Of a stretch of DNA of 64,000 bases, positions 1 to 11,166 are shown in pieces (the stretch's first letter is position 1; the number at the start of each line of letters is the position of its first letter). The position numbers were made by a program, and so were the translations under genes. The notes beneath the pieces are model-generated. The model made no database searches, was not told where the DNA came from, and saw only the letters and a program-made list of their open reading frames with translations. Where the stretch lies: contig NW_004086340.1 of assembly GCF_000220395.1 (NCBI RefSeq), positions 32,216 to 96,215 on the forward strand, given 5' to 3'. This DNA comes from Ichthyophthirius multifiliis (Eukaryota > Ciliophora > Oligohymenophorea > Hymenostomatida).

Positions 1-95
1 TGTTTTAAAATGGAAATGTTTAAGGAGAAGGGATTCTATTAAAAAATAATTTCGAAATTATTAAAGGAGTATGGGATATATATGAAATTAAATGA
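1..95 (+). CDS. C-terminal end of a MORN-repeat protein (partial, cut by window edge)
   Basis: Reading from base 3, the frame gives FQNGNVQGEGILLKNN, then a short tail ending ..IYEIK at a TGA (93-95). The pattern F-x-N-G-x-x-x-G-E-G matches a MORN repeat (consensus YxGxxxNGxxxGxGxY), a lipid- or protein-binding beta-hairpin common in ciliate cortical and basal-body proteins. Only about 30 residues are present, so the full protein, its number of repeats and any fused domains cannot be known. The other two frames look less protein-like. The call rests on one repeat and should be treated as tentative. Confidence 0.5.
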
Positions 96-107
96 AATTT
101 TTTAATA

Positions 108-110
<3 letters not shown>

Positions 111-160
<50 letters not shown>
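111..160. repeat. (TA)n microsatellite
   Basis: A long TA dinucleotide run lies between the MORN-protein stop and the convergent CDK stop. No function is evident; it acts as a 3' spacer. Confidence 0.9.
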
Positions 161-162
<2 letters not shown>

Positions 163-205
163 ATTAAAAATTTGATATTAAATAATTATTTATATTATAT
201 TTTGT

Positions 206-1292
206 TCATTATTTAATATTTGAATTCTAATAAAAATCTATACCTTAAAAAAATTAATGATTTATGGCTTGGTTTGCGGATATTCTTTTTACAGGATCTG
301 CTTCAATCATCCTAAATAACAAATCTGCTGCCATAACATCAAATTCGCAAATTTTTTCTATAAAAAACTTTTTATTAGAAGGAAATCTAGGAAATTTACT
401 TAACCAATTAAGTTTATATTTTCCAGCTAAAAATATTATAATATAGCTTTATAATTTTCTATTAAATTACCTATTTAAAAACTATCTGGTGTCCCTAACA
501 ATTAGAAAATTTTTATTAAAATATCTATTTCATAATATCCTGTAAATAAGATCTCTCCTGTAATAAGTTCATAAAAAATACAGCCTATAGACCATATATC
601 AATAGGAAGAGAATACAGATTATCTTTCAAAAGTAACTCAGGAGCTCTATAATTTAATGTTTGGACTTCTAAAGTAACTGTAGTTATAGGGATTTCATAA
701 AATCTTGCTAAACCAAAATCTGCTAATTTTAATTCTCCTTTTTAAGATATTAATATGTTTTAAGGCTTTATATCTCGATGAAATACACGTTATCTATGAC
801 AATAGTCTACTGATCTTAATATTTGATGCATATAGGACTTTTTTTATTTTCACTTTTTTAATATTTAGTGTTGTTTTTACTTTTATTGTGTTTTTGGGAT
901 ATCTTCTGGCTGAATGCTTCAAGTGTTTTATTTCTTTAGATAAGTCGTTTTCCATATATTCTAGTATTATATAAAGTTTAGGTTTTTCTACTTAGTATTA
1001 AATTTCAACAATTCTTTTTTTTTTTTTTTAATTAATATATAACATATTTGTTTTTTTGTTTTATTTTTTACTTTATAATATTAGAATGGTCTAGAGCTTT
1101 CAGACAACTAATTTCTCTTAAAGCTGTGGAAGGTATTCCTTAATTTCTTTGTTGATCATCTTTCATTTTTATCTTTTTTATTGCCACAAATTGTTTTGTT
1201 TAAAGGTTTTAGGCTTTAAAAACTTTACCATATGTTCCTTCACCTAATAATTCTAATATTTCATAAGCACCTTATTAGTTTTCTTATTTCAT
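206..1292 (-). CDS. Cyclin-dependent kinase (CDK1/2 family, PSTALRE)
   Basis: A 313-aa Ser/Thr kinase in four exons: 1292-1072, 1013-881, 837-471 and 426-206. The introns are 58, 43 and 44 nt, all GT..AG. Visible motifs in order are the Gly loop [17 protein letters not shown], the cyclin-binding helix PSTALRE, HRDIKPQNIL, DFGLARF, an activation loop with a Thr in VTLEV, then [11 protein letters not shown] and [12 protein letters not shown]. Length is close to the ~300 aa of CDK1/CDK2. It should phosphorylate SP/TP sites together with a cyclin in cell-cycle control. The ATG is followed directly by the kinase domain and the stop is TGA, with no frame break. WYRAPE reads NYRAPE, a variant residue in the P+1 region. 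Paralogue assignment within the CDK family is not possible from sequence alone. Confidence 0.9.
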
Positions 1293-1668
1293 TTTTTTTT
1301 TTACTTTTTTTTATATATTTTTTTTATTTAAGCTTAAATTTTTAGTATAAATTTTTAATTTATTGCAAAATAATTGAATTTTTTGTTATTTTATATAAAT
1401 TAAAATATTAAGAGTTTAATAAATAAAAAATTTTGAAATCAATTTATAATTATTAGTTTATAAATTAATAATTATTTTATTTATATAAAGTAAAAATTTT
1501 TATAGTAATAATTTAATTTATTTATTTTAAATTTAAGAAAAATGTGTAAAATTTATTTACAAATTATCAAATTATGTTATTTATTAGTTTTATTTGAAAT
1601 TAAAAAAAATAAATTAAAAACATAAAATAATTTTCATTTAATATTATAAAGATTAATTAAAAAAAGTT

Positions 1669-3468
1669 TCATTAATTTTTATTGTATGAAATTTTATTTA
1701 TTGAAGGAAGTAACAATATATTTGATTATTATTTTTAATTTACTTAAATATGAGGTTATTATAATTATAAGTTTTTTTAATCAACCTATTTTGATATGTT
1801 ATTTATACTTTTTTAAAAACAAATAGAATCTAAAGATGCTATTGGTAAAATTTTCTTTTTTTATAAACTACTTTATTCTTGTTTTTTTTGTTATATTTTT
1901 TGAATATTATCATTAACAAAAGTATAATCATTTAATCTATTATTTTTTTAATCTGAATTAAAATTTTTCTATGGAGTTAATTAATTATAATTTTCTATAA
2001 GTCCTTCTCCTACAAATATACTTTTATTTTAAAATGGTAATTTTTAATCATTTCTTTAATCAATTTTCAATTATTTTTGTGTAATCAATTTTTTTGGAGA
2101 AACTAAATTTCCATATTATAAAAACTTTGGATCGATTATTAAATAAGATTTATTTTATTATAAATTAATTTTAAATATTTTATTGCTTATTTCTTAATTA
2201 GTTAATATCTATTTTATTTTTTTAAATAAAAAATATATATTTATTTGTTTTTCTATTATACTTTATGTATGAAAAAAGAACTTAATAAACAAAATAATTA
2301 ACATTCTTCTTTTTAATTATTTAATGCATCATATTGTCTATTCTAAAAATAATAATAAAAATAAAATAGTATTTTATAGATTAAAATTAATATTAACCTT
2401 GCTTTAAATTATTTCATCTTATCCAAAATAATCGAAACAGGAAAATAAATTTAACTATAGTATATTAATTAAATAAATAAAAAAAAAAACTTATTATATG
2501 TTTTGTTGATTATAATATGATTAATCTTCTTCAAAATTTATAAGGCTTTTAGCTTTATTATTAAATAAGATTTATTTTTATAATAAAAATTATTTGCTTG
2601 ATTTTTATATCTTATAAAATATAAAATATATAAAAAAGAAATATATATATATATGTGTAAAAATTTATATATATATATTAAAAAATAAAATTATATGTAT
2701 ATATATTTAAAAATTAATATATAATATTTATATAAATATAAATATAAAAATAAATATAAATATAAATATAAATATATATATATATATATTTTATATTTAA
2801 ATTTTTATTTATAATTTATATATTAATAATTTTATATTTAATTAATTTTAATATATATTTTATATATTGCTTTAATATTTTACTTATATTTATCCTTTTT
2901 TTACAATATAAAATAAATTAGCTTTATCACCCTCTTTGTATAAATAATCTCCTTATTTAAGAGTTATAATTTAAGAGTTTTCGAATAAACTTCTTACAAA
3001 TTAAAGATCACTATCTTCTAATAATTTTGAATTTTGTAAAAAATTAACTTCCTATTCTATTTATTCTTCTATAATACTTCCCAAATTTTTAATAAAATTT
3101 CTTTTGCTTATTAAAATAATTTAACTTTTCTCTTGTGCAATAGCTGTTTTTTAATATGTTTCATAAAATAAGCAATCATGAGTCCCAAAATCTTAACCTT
3201 AAAGTATTTTTTTAAATACTACTCGTTTATTTTATTCAATTTCTTCATATATATTTACAGATCCATTTATTAATACATATACATTTGTAACTTCTTATTC
3301 TTTTTGTTTATTTAATAATTTTATTTTTTTAAAAAAATTATAATTACCTTTTTAATATATGCATTCTTAAGGTTCTACATCTAAAATTCTAATTCTTTAG
3401 GAAAGCCTTTATAATATATACACTGGAAATTATTAGAAAAATATAAGTTTTATATTTAATTTAATATA
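1669..3468 (-). CDS. Tandem cyclic-nucleotide-binding-domain protein (5' end unresolved)
   Basis: About 460 residues are readable in five exons, with introns at 2611-2883 (273 nt, TA-rich), 2455-2490 (36 nt), 2343-2397 and 2209-2261. Two cNMP-binding-type beta-rolls are seen. The first runs from RIRILDVEPQECIYQKG through VYVLINGSVNIYEE to FGTHDCLF. The second has GDYLYKEGDKANLFYIVKKG and later FDYFGQDEIIQ. The layout recalls PKA regulatory subunits or the N-half of PKG, but no kinase domain follows; instead there is a Q/N-rich tail of about 180 residues ending at TGA. The usual phosphate-binding Glu and Arg of the FGExALxxxxPRxA cassette are not obvious. No ATG exists in frame before an upstream TGA at 3469-3471, so a first exon probably lies in 3472-3900 and may join at an acceptor near 3423. 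Confidence 0.7.
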
Positions 3469-3929
3469 TCATTATTATTTAAATTTATTTCTTAATTCTA
3501 TTTTTTTTTTATTATTATTTTTAAATAATCTATATATGAATTATAATTTCATATTTTTTTATTTATAATAAAATTTTATTGACAAATTTTAAGTTATTAC
3601 GTATAATTATAAAAATTGATAAAAAAAATATAATCATTAAATTACTATATTTTTAGTTATTTTTAAAATAATTTAAGGAATTTTACAAAAAAATTAATAA
3701 CAGATACAAATATAAATATTTAATTTGAAAAAAAATATATATAATCTATTATATTTATAATATTTTTTTAATTAATTATTTTTTATAATGATAAATACTA
3801 TATTTTAATTTATATTTTAACATTTATATAATATAAATTTAATTCTTTTATATTTTTTTTTTTATTTATGATTATTTTATTTTTATTTTATATATTATAT
3901 TTAATACAAACTAAAAATATAATATAAAA
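3469..3929. other. Divergent intergenic region between the cNBD gene and the Aurora-like kinase
   Basis: 461 bases of AT-rich DNA between two divergently transcribed genes. It should hold both promoters and possibly the missing first exon of the cNBD gene. No motif stands out. Confidence 0.5.
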
Positions 3930-5629
3930 ATGTCACAAATTAAAATTAGAATTACAAATTTTAATGATCATTAAATAAAAATAAATAATTCAGAAATATT
4001 AGAAAAAATACAATATTTTTAATAGTAAATAACTAAAGAACTCATAAATGAGCTAGAAATACCATAAATTCTAATAAAAATAAAAGAAATTTAATAATTA
4101 TTAACAAGTTTATATAACTAATTAATAGACACAATACAATAAAACTAAAAAAAACAAATAAAACTAGAAAACGTAAAAATATATTAATAATAATAATCCA
4201 CACCTTTGTATTAAAGATCATCTTTTTCTTAACATGAATTGAAAGTATAAAAAAGTCCAATATTAAATATAGAAAATAAAGAATTATAAAATTTAAAAGT
4301 TTAAAATCTAATTTATTAATTAAAAAATTAAATAAATTATAAATAAAATGATTTATAATCAAAATAATAAAACTAGAAAACATTTAGTAGCTAAATAATA
4401 AATAATTGTTAAAGTTTTAATCAATTAAAAGATAAATAAAATAATTAAATTAAACAATATTAATTTAATTTATATAATACTTATTTTCTTTAAACTAAAA
4501 AATTAAAATAATTAAATAATGAGGCTAATAATAAGAATAAACTCCATTTTTTAAGTAGCGTTTAGTTTTTAAATAAAAATTAGGAAACTTCAACTTAAAA
4601 TTAAGAAAACTTAATTTAAAATTAGGAAAATTCAACTTAAAATTAAGAAAATTTAACTTAAAATAAATAAAATAATAATAAAACTGTTAATTTCGAAATA
4701 AATCAAAATATGGATTAATAAACAGGATTGTTACAAAATTTTCATTTATGTAAAAAATTAGGTAATGGAAGATTTTCTGAAGTACATTTAGTAATGTATG
4801 AATAATATATTTTTTTATTTATAATTAATATATTATTATTATTATTATTATTATTTTTTTAAAAAAAAGAGATAAAAAAACAGGAATCATGTTAGCATTG
4901 AAAATAATTAAACTAGAAATTATAAAAAAATATAATTTATATTAAGATATAGCAAATGAAATAAAGATATAATTATGTTTGAATCATCCAAATATAACAA
5001 AACTGTATGGATTTTTTATCGAGAATCAAAATATATATTTAATTCAAGAATATGTTGATGGAATAGAAATGTATATAGACCTAAAATAATAACATTTTAA
5101 AAGATATAATGAATAAATAGCATCTTAATATATAAAATAATTATTAGAAGTATTAATATATATGCGTTCTCATTAAATAGTACATAGAGATATAAAACCT
5201 GAAAATATAATAGTCTATAATGGAGTATTAAAATTATGTGATTTCGGTTATGCAACTATAGTATAAAATGATTAAATGCATTAAACATTTTGTGGAACTC
5301 TAGATTATATAGCACCTGAAATGAAAAATGGATAAAAATATGATTTTTCAATTGATATTTGGTGTCTTGGGATTTTAACTTACGAAATTATTTTTGGAAT
5401 TGCACCTTTTAAAAATAATAATTAAGTATTAAAGTTTATAGGGCCGATTTCTTTTTAAGCTGCTGATTTTATTGAGAAAATTTTAGTTAAGGATGTTAAT
5501 TAAAGGATTTTGCTTAGTGATGCTTATTAACATCCTTTTATTTTAAATAATAATAATAATTAACTTATTAATAAATAAAATAATTAAATTATAGATGATA
5601 GGGATTTTCGACTTTTGAACTAAAAATGA
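3930..5629 (+). CDS. Aurora-like Ser/Thr protein kinase with long Q/N-rich N-terminus
   Basis: A 541-aa protein in two exons; the intron is 4796-4869 (74 nt). Residues 1 to about 260 are Q/N-rich and low complexity, with a four-fold heptad-length repeat (NQENxTQ type) encoded at 4578-4661. The kinase domain follows: CKKLGNGRFSEVHLV, MLALKIIKLEII, NHPNITKLYGFF, VHRDIKPENIIV, CDFGYATI, TFCGTLDYIAPEM, DIWCLGILTYEI and a final ..DAYQHPFI. The LYGFF signature after HPNI and the TxCGTLDYxxPEM activation segment point to the Aurora family, which controls mitotic spindle and chromosome segregation. The Thr in QTFCGT is the expected autophosphorylation site. PLK-type or other AGC-like kinases are less likely because no polo box or AGC tail is seen. 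The C-terminus stops about 20 residues after the kinase domain. Confidence 0.85.
4578..4661 (+). repeat. Four 21-bp tandem repeats inside the Aurora-like kinase N-terminus
   Basis: Four consecutive 21-bp units encode NQETSTQ, NQENLIQ, NQENSTQ and NQENLTQ. The units differ at a few bases, so the array is old enough to have drifted. The frame is preserved. Confidence 0.85.
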
Positions 5630-7248
5630 AATGTATTATTATGTTTTTTTATAATAATTTTATTATTATTATTTTCTTCTTAATTTTCTCTTAATTTTAT
5701 ATATATATTTACATGTTATTTTTATTTTTGTTTTTTGGTTTAAAAAAATATCAAATTGAAAATATAATTCCTTATAAAATAAAACTAATATACATAGGAA
5801 TTTAAAATCTGTTTAAATATATATTTTTTAATTAAAAATTAAAATATTTACAATATTTGCATTATGTTTTTTTATTTTCTTGAATATTATGTAATATATT
5901 AATTTAAGAATGCTATAATTCAAGCTTTTTTTATTTCATTATTATTTTTCTAGATTAAATATTAAATTTCTTTATTTTACTTTAAATTAATAATTTCATT
6001 TTTTGATTCTTATTTTTCAATTTATTAAAAATCTAAGCATTATACATTTTTAAAATTATTATAAATTTAAGTACTATATTTTTTAATGTAAAGCAACTTT
6101 AATAGCTAATATTTATGTATAAACTATTTTACGAACCAAAATTATTGTAGGGATTTGAATTTAAAGTATTTAAATTTAAAATTTGGTGGGAGTTGTTTAT
6201 TCATAATTATAATATTAATTTGAAATTATAGTAGATTTATTATCTTAATTTTATTTATTAAATCATCTACTTAATTTAAATATTCATTTTATTAAATTTT
6301 AAAATTAAAATCTAAAGTTACTACTAATATTGCTTATTCAATAATATTTTTTTTATTGAATAAATTAATCTTTTTTTATAAATAAAATAAGTTTTAAATA
6401 CAAAAAAAATTACTAATATTTTTTTTTATTTTAATGTTTATTTTGTCCTTTCAAATATCTAAATTTAAATTCTATCATTTAATCTTAATTTTAAATCTTA
6501 CTTTAAAAGATAGAAAAAAAATATATATATCATTTTTATAAGAAATAAAAAGTATATAAATAATACATCTTTAATTTCTAATTATACTTGTAAAATAATT
6601 TTTTATTAAGGATTTATTTATCCTCATTAGAAATTTATTACAAAATAGTTTATTGAAGTTGCTAAGACCTTTTCTTTAAAATATACCATAGTTATATATA
6701 TTTAATTTTTATTAAAATTTACTTTAAAAAATTTAATAGATTAATATTTATTTTAAATTAATATTTCTCCTTATATGTTATTTTATCCAAGATAATAAAA
6801 TATGATTTTGATTTTAGGAAAAATAATTATTTATTGGCTATAAAAATTTAAATATGTTATTATTAATTAAATATAACGATTAGTATTTTTTCGATGTTTA
6901 AATAAACTTAATACAATGTTTATAGATTTTATTTTAAATATATTTAATTATTTTAAATTAACTATTTTCTAAGTACATTTATTATTTAAAGATTATAATT
7001 TAATATAAATAGGATTAAAATGTATTATATATGATTTTTTTTGAATTCAGTCTAAAAAGAAACATAAAGTTTATTATATACAAAATATATTTATTAAAAA
7101 TAATGTATTATTAATATAAACTAAAATATAAAATATACAAGTTACACTTATATAATATATAAATATTTTTTTATAAAAAATATTTTAATTTTTATAAAAG
7201 TAAATATATATGCATGTATTTAATATGATATAAAAAATTTAAAATAAA
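5630..7248. other. AT-rich interval with at most one weak small ORF
   Basis: 1.6 kb between the Aurora-like stop and the coiled-coil gene stop. It is almost all A/T homopolymer and TA mixtures. With TGA as the only stop, chance ORFs are common, and only the 94-codon frame at 5920-6204 looked worth listing. No RNA gene or domain was recognised. Confidence 0.6.
5920..6204 (-). CDS. Possible 94-aa hypothetical ORF
   Basis: ATG at 6204 to TGA at 5920 gives a Lys/Gln/Asn-rich sequence beginning MNKQLPPNFKFK and ending NNNEIKKA, with no recognised domain. An overlapping frame on the same strand is also open for over 100 codons, which shows how easily open frames arise here. It could equally be an exon of an undetected gene or simple chance. 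No intron or neighbour context supports it. Confidence 0.2.
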
Positions 7249-8107
7249 TCAATATAATTCTTATTAAATTTCCAAAATTTTTTAAAAAAGTTCATCTATT
7301 ATTTATTAATTTGATTTTAAAATATTTTCATTTTTAAAAAATTTGTCTATAAAGATAGGTATACATAAGTCATTTAATTTATAATCTAAATAAAATATAA
7401 AAAAAGTATTATTATATATTTATATATTTATATATTATATATATTTATATATTTTTATATATATATTTTTATATATATATTTATTTATTTATTTATTTAT
7501 TTTTTACATGCTGTAATTGATTTATCAATTATTTTACCGAATTTTAATTTGCTTATTTTTACAATTAATATATTTAAATTGTTTTCTTTTTCAACATTTT
7601 ATTTAAATTATATTTATTAAATATTTTATTGTTGCTTCAATTATTATATTTAATAAATTAACTAATTTTATTATGTATTTAAATTTCTTTTTTTATTATA
7701 ATTTTATTTACAATTTATATAAAATATATTTTTACTCTATTTCTTCTTAATGTTGATTAATTTTATTATTTATTTCAGAATTTTCCTATAAAAGTTTATT
7801 ATTAGTATCAATTATTATTTAATTTTAGGAATCTATTTCTTAAATTTATTATTCAAATTAATTATTTTAAACAATACAAACTAATATTATTATTGTTTCA
7901 TTTTTTTTGTATTTTATATTTATTACCTTTTAATTGATTCGATTAAATTTATTATATTTATTTTATTTTTTAAAATAATTAATTTTTTTCATGTTTTATG
8001 TCCCTAGATAATTATAATTCTTTATTCATATTAAATATTTCATCATAATTTTTCTTTTAATTCGATTTCGATATACTATTCTATAATTTTTAAATACTAT
8101 TTTACAT
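7249..8107 (-). CDS. Small coiled-coil protein, hypothetical
   Basis: A 221-aa protein in four exons with introns at 7881-7926 (46 nt), 7687-7711 (25 nt) and 7386-7507 (122 nt, TA microsatellite-like). Exon lengths sum to an exact multiple of three. The middle has heptad-like Leu/Ile/Asn spacing (QIQEIDSQNQIIIDTNNKLL then QENSEINNKINQHQEEIEQ), typical of a parallel coiled coil. The C-terminal 60 residues are more globular (CIPIFIDKFFKNENILKS). No family was recognised. The ATG at 8107 is taken as the start, but the frame stays open about 24 codons upstream to a possible acceptor, so an extra 5' exon is possible. It lies just downstream of the ASCC2-like gene on the same strand. Confidence 0.6.
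7687..7711 (-). other. 25-nt spliceosomal intron
   Basis: GTAAAT..AAAAAAAG, 25 nt. Removing it joins two coiled-coil exons in frame and keeps the whole gene divisible by three; leaving it in gives a TGA after a low-quality tail. It is among the smallest introns in the window. Confidence 0.65.
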
Positions 8108-8338
8108 TTTTTTTAATTTTTTAAATAAAATTTTAAAAATGCGGTTTTAGTCTTTCCTATAATAATTAATTCACTTAAATAAAAATATAATAATCAAAAA
8201 TTATAAAGAAAATTTAACAAAAATATATATTTGAAAAAACTAAATATAATTATATATAATATTTCAATAATATTAAAAAACAAAAAAACTTTTAATAGAA
8301 ATATATTTTTTAAAAAAATAATATATTATATAATTTAA

Positions 8339-10577
8339 TCAATCATTATATTTTTTTTTAAGTTTGTTTATTTAAGGTTATTATTTTTATTTATTAAAAT
8401 AATTTTGATCTTTATATGCACCATCACGTACTGAAAAATCGAATTATTTTTTATTTTTCTCATCTTCACTTCCACTCATTCCTTCTTATTTATCTATTTT
8501 TTTAGTCAATTAATTTTTCTGTATAGGAATCTATTTTTATGATTGTTAATCATTTTTATTTTGGTATCCTTAGTTTAATTTTTTATCTTTTTCATAAGGG
8601 TAATTTTTTTATGTTTATTTATCTCTATCTTATTTATTATTATAATTTGCTTTCTAATATTACTATTATGGTTATTATTATGATTATTATTATTGTTAAT
8701 TAGCATTAGTATTTTAATTTTTTTATTGTTTGTCATTATTTTATTAATTATTACTGTTGAAGCTTTATTTAGAAAAATTATAATTACCTTTATTAGGCAC
8801 TCTTTTTCTTGTAAATACAAAATTATTTTAATTTCTATTTTATCTTCCATCATCTAAACCTTCATCTAATTATTTTTTATTTCCATTTTCATCATATTCT
8901 ATTTCTTCGATTTAATCTTCAATATCTTTTATTTCTTATTCTTAATTAGCGCTTGCTTGTGGTTAGAAATAATTATAACTATCATCAGGTTCATCGTCAT
9001 ATTCCATAGCTAATAGAATAGTCTTTTAATTATATTATTGTTATTATTCTTCTGACATTTTTAAATTAATTGTTTAAGCCCTATTATATTATATTTTATT
9101 TTATTTAAAAAAATAAAATATTAAAATTAAATTTACCCTTTTCTATACCAAGTTAACATTTCTTGTTTTTCTTCCATTTTATTAATTCCTTCTTGTATTT
9201 ATTATTCTTCTTTTATTTTTTGTTCTTCTTCGTCTTTTTTCTTTTAGAACTCTTCCTATCTTTTTTTTTTCTCTTCTTATTTAATTAGATCTTCAGTAAT
9301 AACTTATTCCACAAACTTAACATCTGGAATTTCGTTTCCTTCTAATTCAACAACTTATGAATATCCGTCTTAATACATTTTTTTTTATTCTTCAAAAAGA
9401 AGAATTTTCCTTTTCCTTTCATCAATAACAGATAAAACCTAAATTTTAAACATTTAAAAAACTTCAGTATTATCTTCCGGGACAGCCTAAAATAATTTAT
9501 TAAAGTCCACAAAATCACTTACATATTCAACTAAATACCAATATCGATTTTCTCCTTGTTTTTTTCCCAAACTTTATATTTTTCCTAAATCTTTTAAGTA
9601 TTTATTCCATTAGGATTTAACTTTTTATGCCACGTTTGTTTTTTGTAGAGTTTTATCGGAAAATACCTCAATCATAAAATTAAAATAAATAGTAAAAAAT
9701 TTCACAAAATTCTATAATACAGCATCTATTAGTAAAAATAAATCGGCTCTATATTTTCCCATTACCCATGATTCTTCTCTGGCAAAAATTAACTCGTACA
9801 TTAAATTTTCCATTAAAATATTTATCTTTTCGTCTGATAATAACTTATGCTTATATTCTTCTGGGAAATACTATATTATATTCAATATAGAACTAGAGTT
9901 ATCTAATAAAAAGGCTAATATTTCCACTTTTCTTTCTATGTCACTTTCTAGAATTTCACAACTGGTGGAACCTAGTTTGTCTTTTTTTTTAAATTAAGCA
10001 TTTCTTTATAGGCTTTGTCAAGAAAATCCTTTACTAATTTTTCTTATAATTAGTTAAAATCATGATTGAAGTATTATTGTATGTTGAAGGCTTTTTTTAT
10101 TATCTTTTTTATTAGTTCTCCATTTTCAGATCCATAAATATCAATTAAATCAATCATTTTTGGTAAATCAATTAACCATTCATCTAAAATAATTTAAGGA
10201 CAATTAAAATCATTTGATTATTGATTATTTTCTTCCTCACAACTTACTATTCGGTAAAATATTGTAAGTACTAGTCTATATATTTCTTTGAAGATTCCAG
10301 CGGCTTCAGAATGATCTTCTTTTTAGGGAAATTAGGTGTCTTTTCTAATATAATCATTAAATTTTTACTTATTTGAATACATTAAAAATGAATTCAAACT
10401 TCTTCGCAAAAATACGTTGTGTTTTAATGTGCTCCAAAAATTTCGGAATGGTAAAGTTAATACATGCTTATATTAAGAACAGATACGTTTTATTATAAAA
10501 ATTAATTCTGGATTGTCTTCATTGCTGTTATTGGGAAAATCTTCGAATGTCCAACTAAAAAAACTCGTTTCGTCCAT
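8339..10577 (-). CDS. ASCC2-like protein (ribosome quality control trigger complex), one frame break
   Basis: About 727 aa, with intron 9081-9136 (56 nt). The N-terminal ~330 residues match the helical region of ASCC2: LPFRNFWSTLKHNVFLRRSL, ILDEWLIDLPKMIDLIDIYG and EILAFLLDNSSSILNIIQYF. After a charged coiled coil comes the acidic segment AMEYDDEPDDSYNYF, like the YDDEYDD segment near the ASCC2 C-terminus, then a Q/N/K-rich tail. ASCC2 (yeast Cue3/Rqt3) binds K63-ubiquitin on stalled ribosomes through a CUE domain and works with ASCC3 and TRIP4. A clear CUE domain is not visible here. The frame breaks once, at the A9 run (9982-9990 on the plus strand): one extra A, or two fewer, restores 727 codons. 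No GT..AG intron explains it. Family call is from recalled conserved blocks, so moderate confidence. Confidence 0.7.
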
Positions 10578-11166
10578 CTCTTCTCGATAGAGAAAATCTG
10601 TGTTTTTTGTTGCTTTACCTTTTGTATCTTGGTATTGTTAATTGTATTATTTTTTGTGTTTTTTGTTCATATTTTTTTTTTGTTATTTTTCCTTTTATTT
10701 TTATAATATTTTTTGTGATTTATGTCTTTCTTTCTTTTATATTTTTATAGATATTTAACCTTTTAATTTGTATAAAAAAATATTCTTATAAATAATATTT
10801 ATTTTATATTATAATAATTAAAATAATTTTTTTTTTTAATTATTTTATTAGATAATATTATATAATAATATTTAATTTATATTTTATTATTTAAGAAAAT
10901 TGAATTATATATCATTTCTTTATTAAAATTCTTATTTTTTTAAATTATTTAGCAAAAACTTTTTGTCTAAAAAATAATACTTTTTATTTTTATATAAGTT
11001 AGTAATAATTATTTTTTTATATAAAAACTATTAAATTTAAATGATTTTAATATTATAAGCACATATTTTTTAAAATTTTAAAAAAAAATTTTTAAACGAT
11101 ATAAGAAAAATAAATATAAATAAAAATATTAAATTCAAAACTTATAAATAAAACTTATTTTTCTAA
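10578..11166. other. Divergent intergenic region between the ASCC2-like gene and the next plus-strand gene
   Basis: 589 bases, AT-rich, with the first ~100 bases next to the ASCC2-like start richer in TTTTGT-type sequence. It should hold two promoters. No motif or RNA gene was recognised. Confidence 0.5.

Noticed and set aside
111-160. Telomere or origin element
   Set aside because: The TA run lacks the C4A2/G4T2-type ciliate telomeric repeat; none was seen anywhere in the window.
3448-3552. Frame break by a T-run in the cNBD gene, with ATG at 3552 as start
   Set aside because: Recounting the bases shows that ATG is in the same frame as the domain, but a TGA lies between, so two opposite indels would be needed. 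An unseen 5' exon is simpler.
4042-4383. Minus-strand standard-code ORF of 113 aa
   Set aside because: It is antisense to the first exon of the Aurora-like kinase and consists of FIIL-type hydrophobic residues with no domain.
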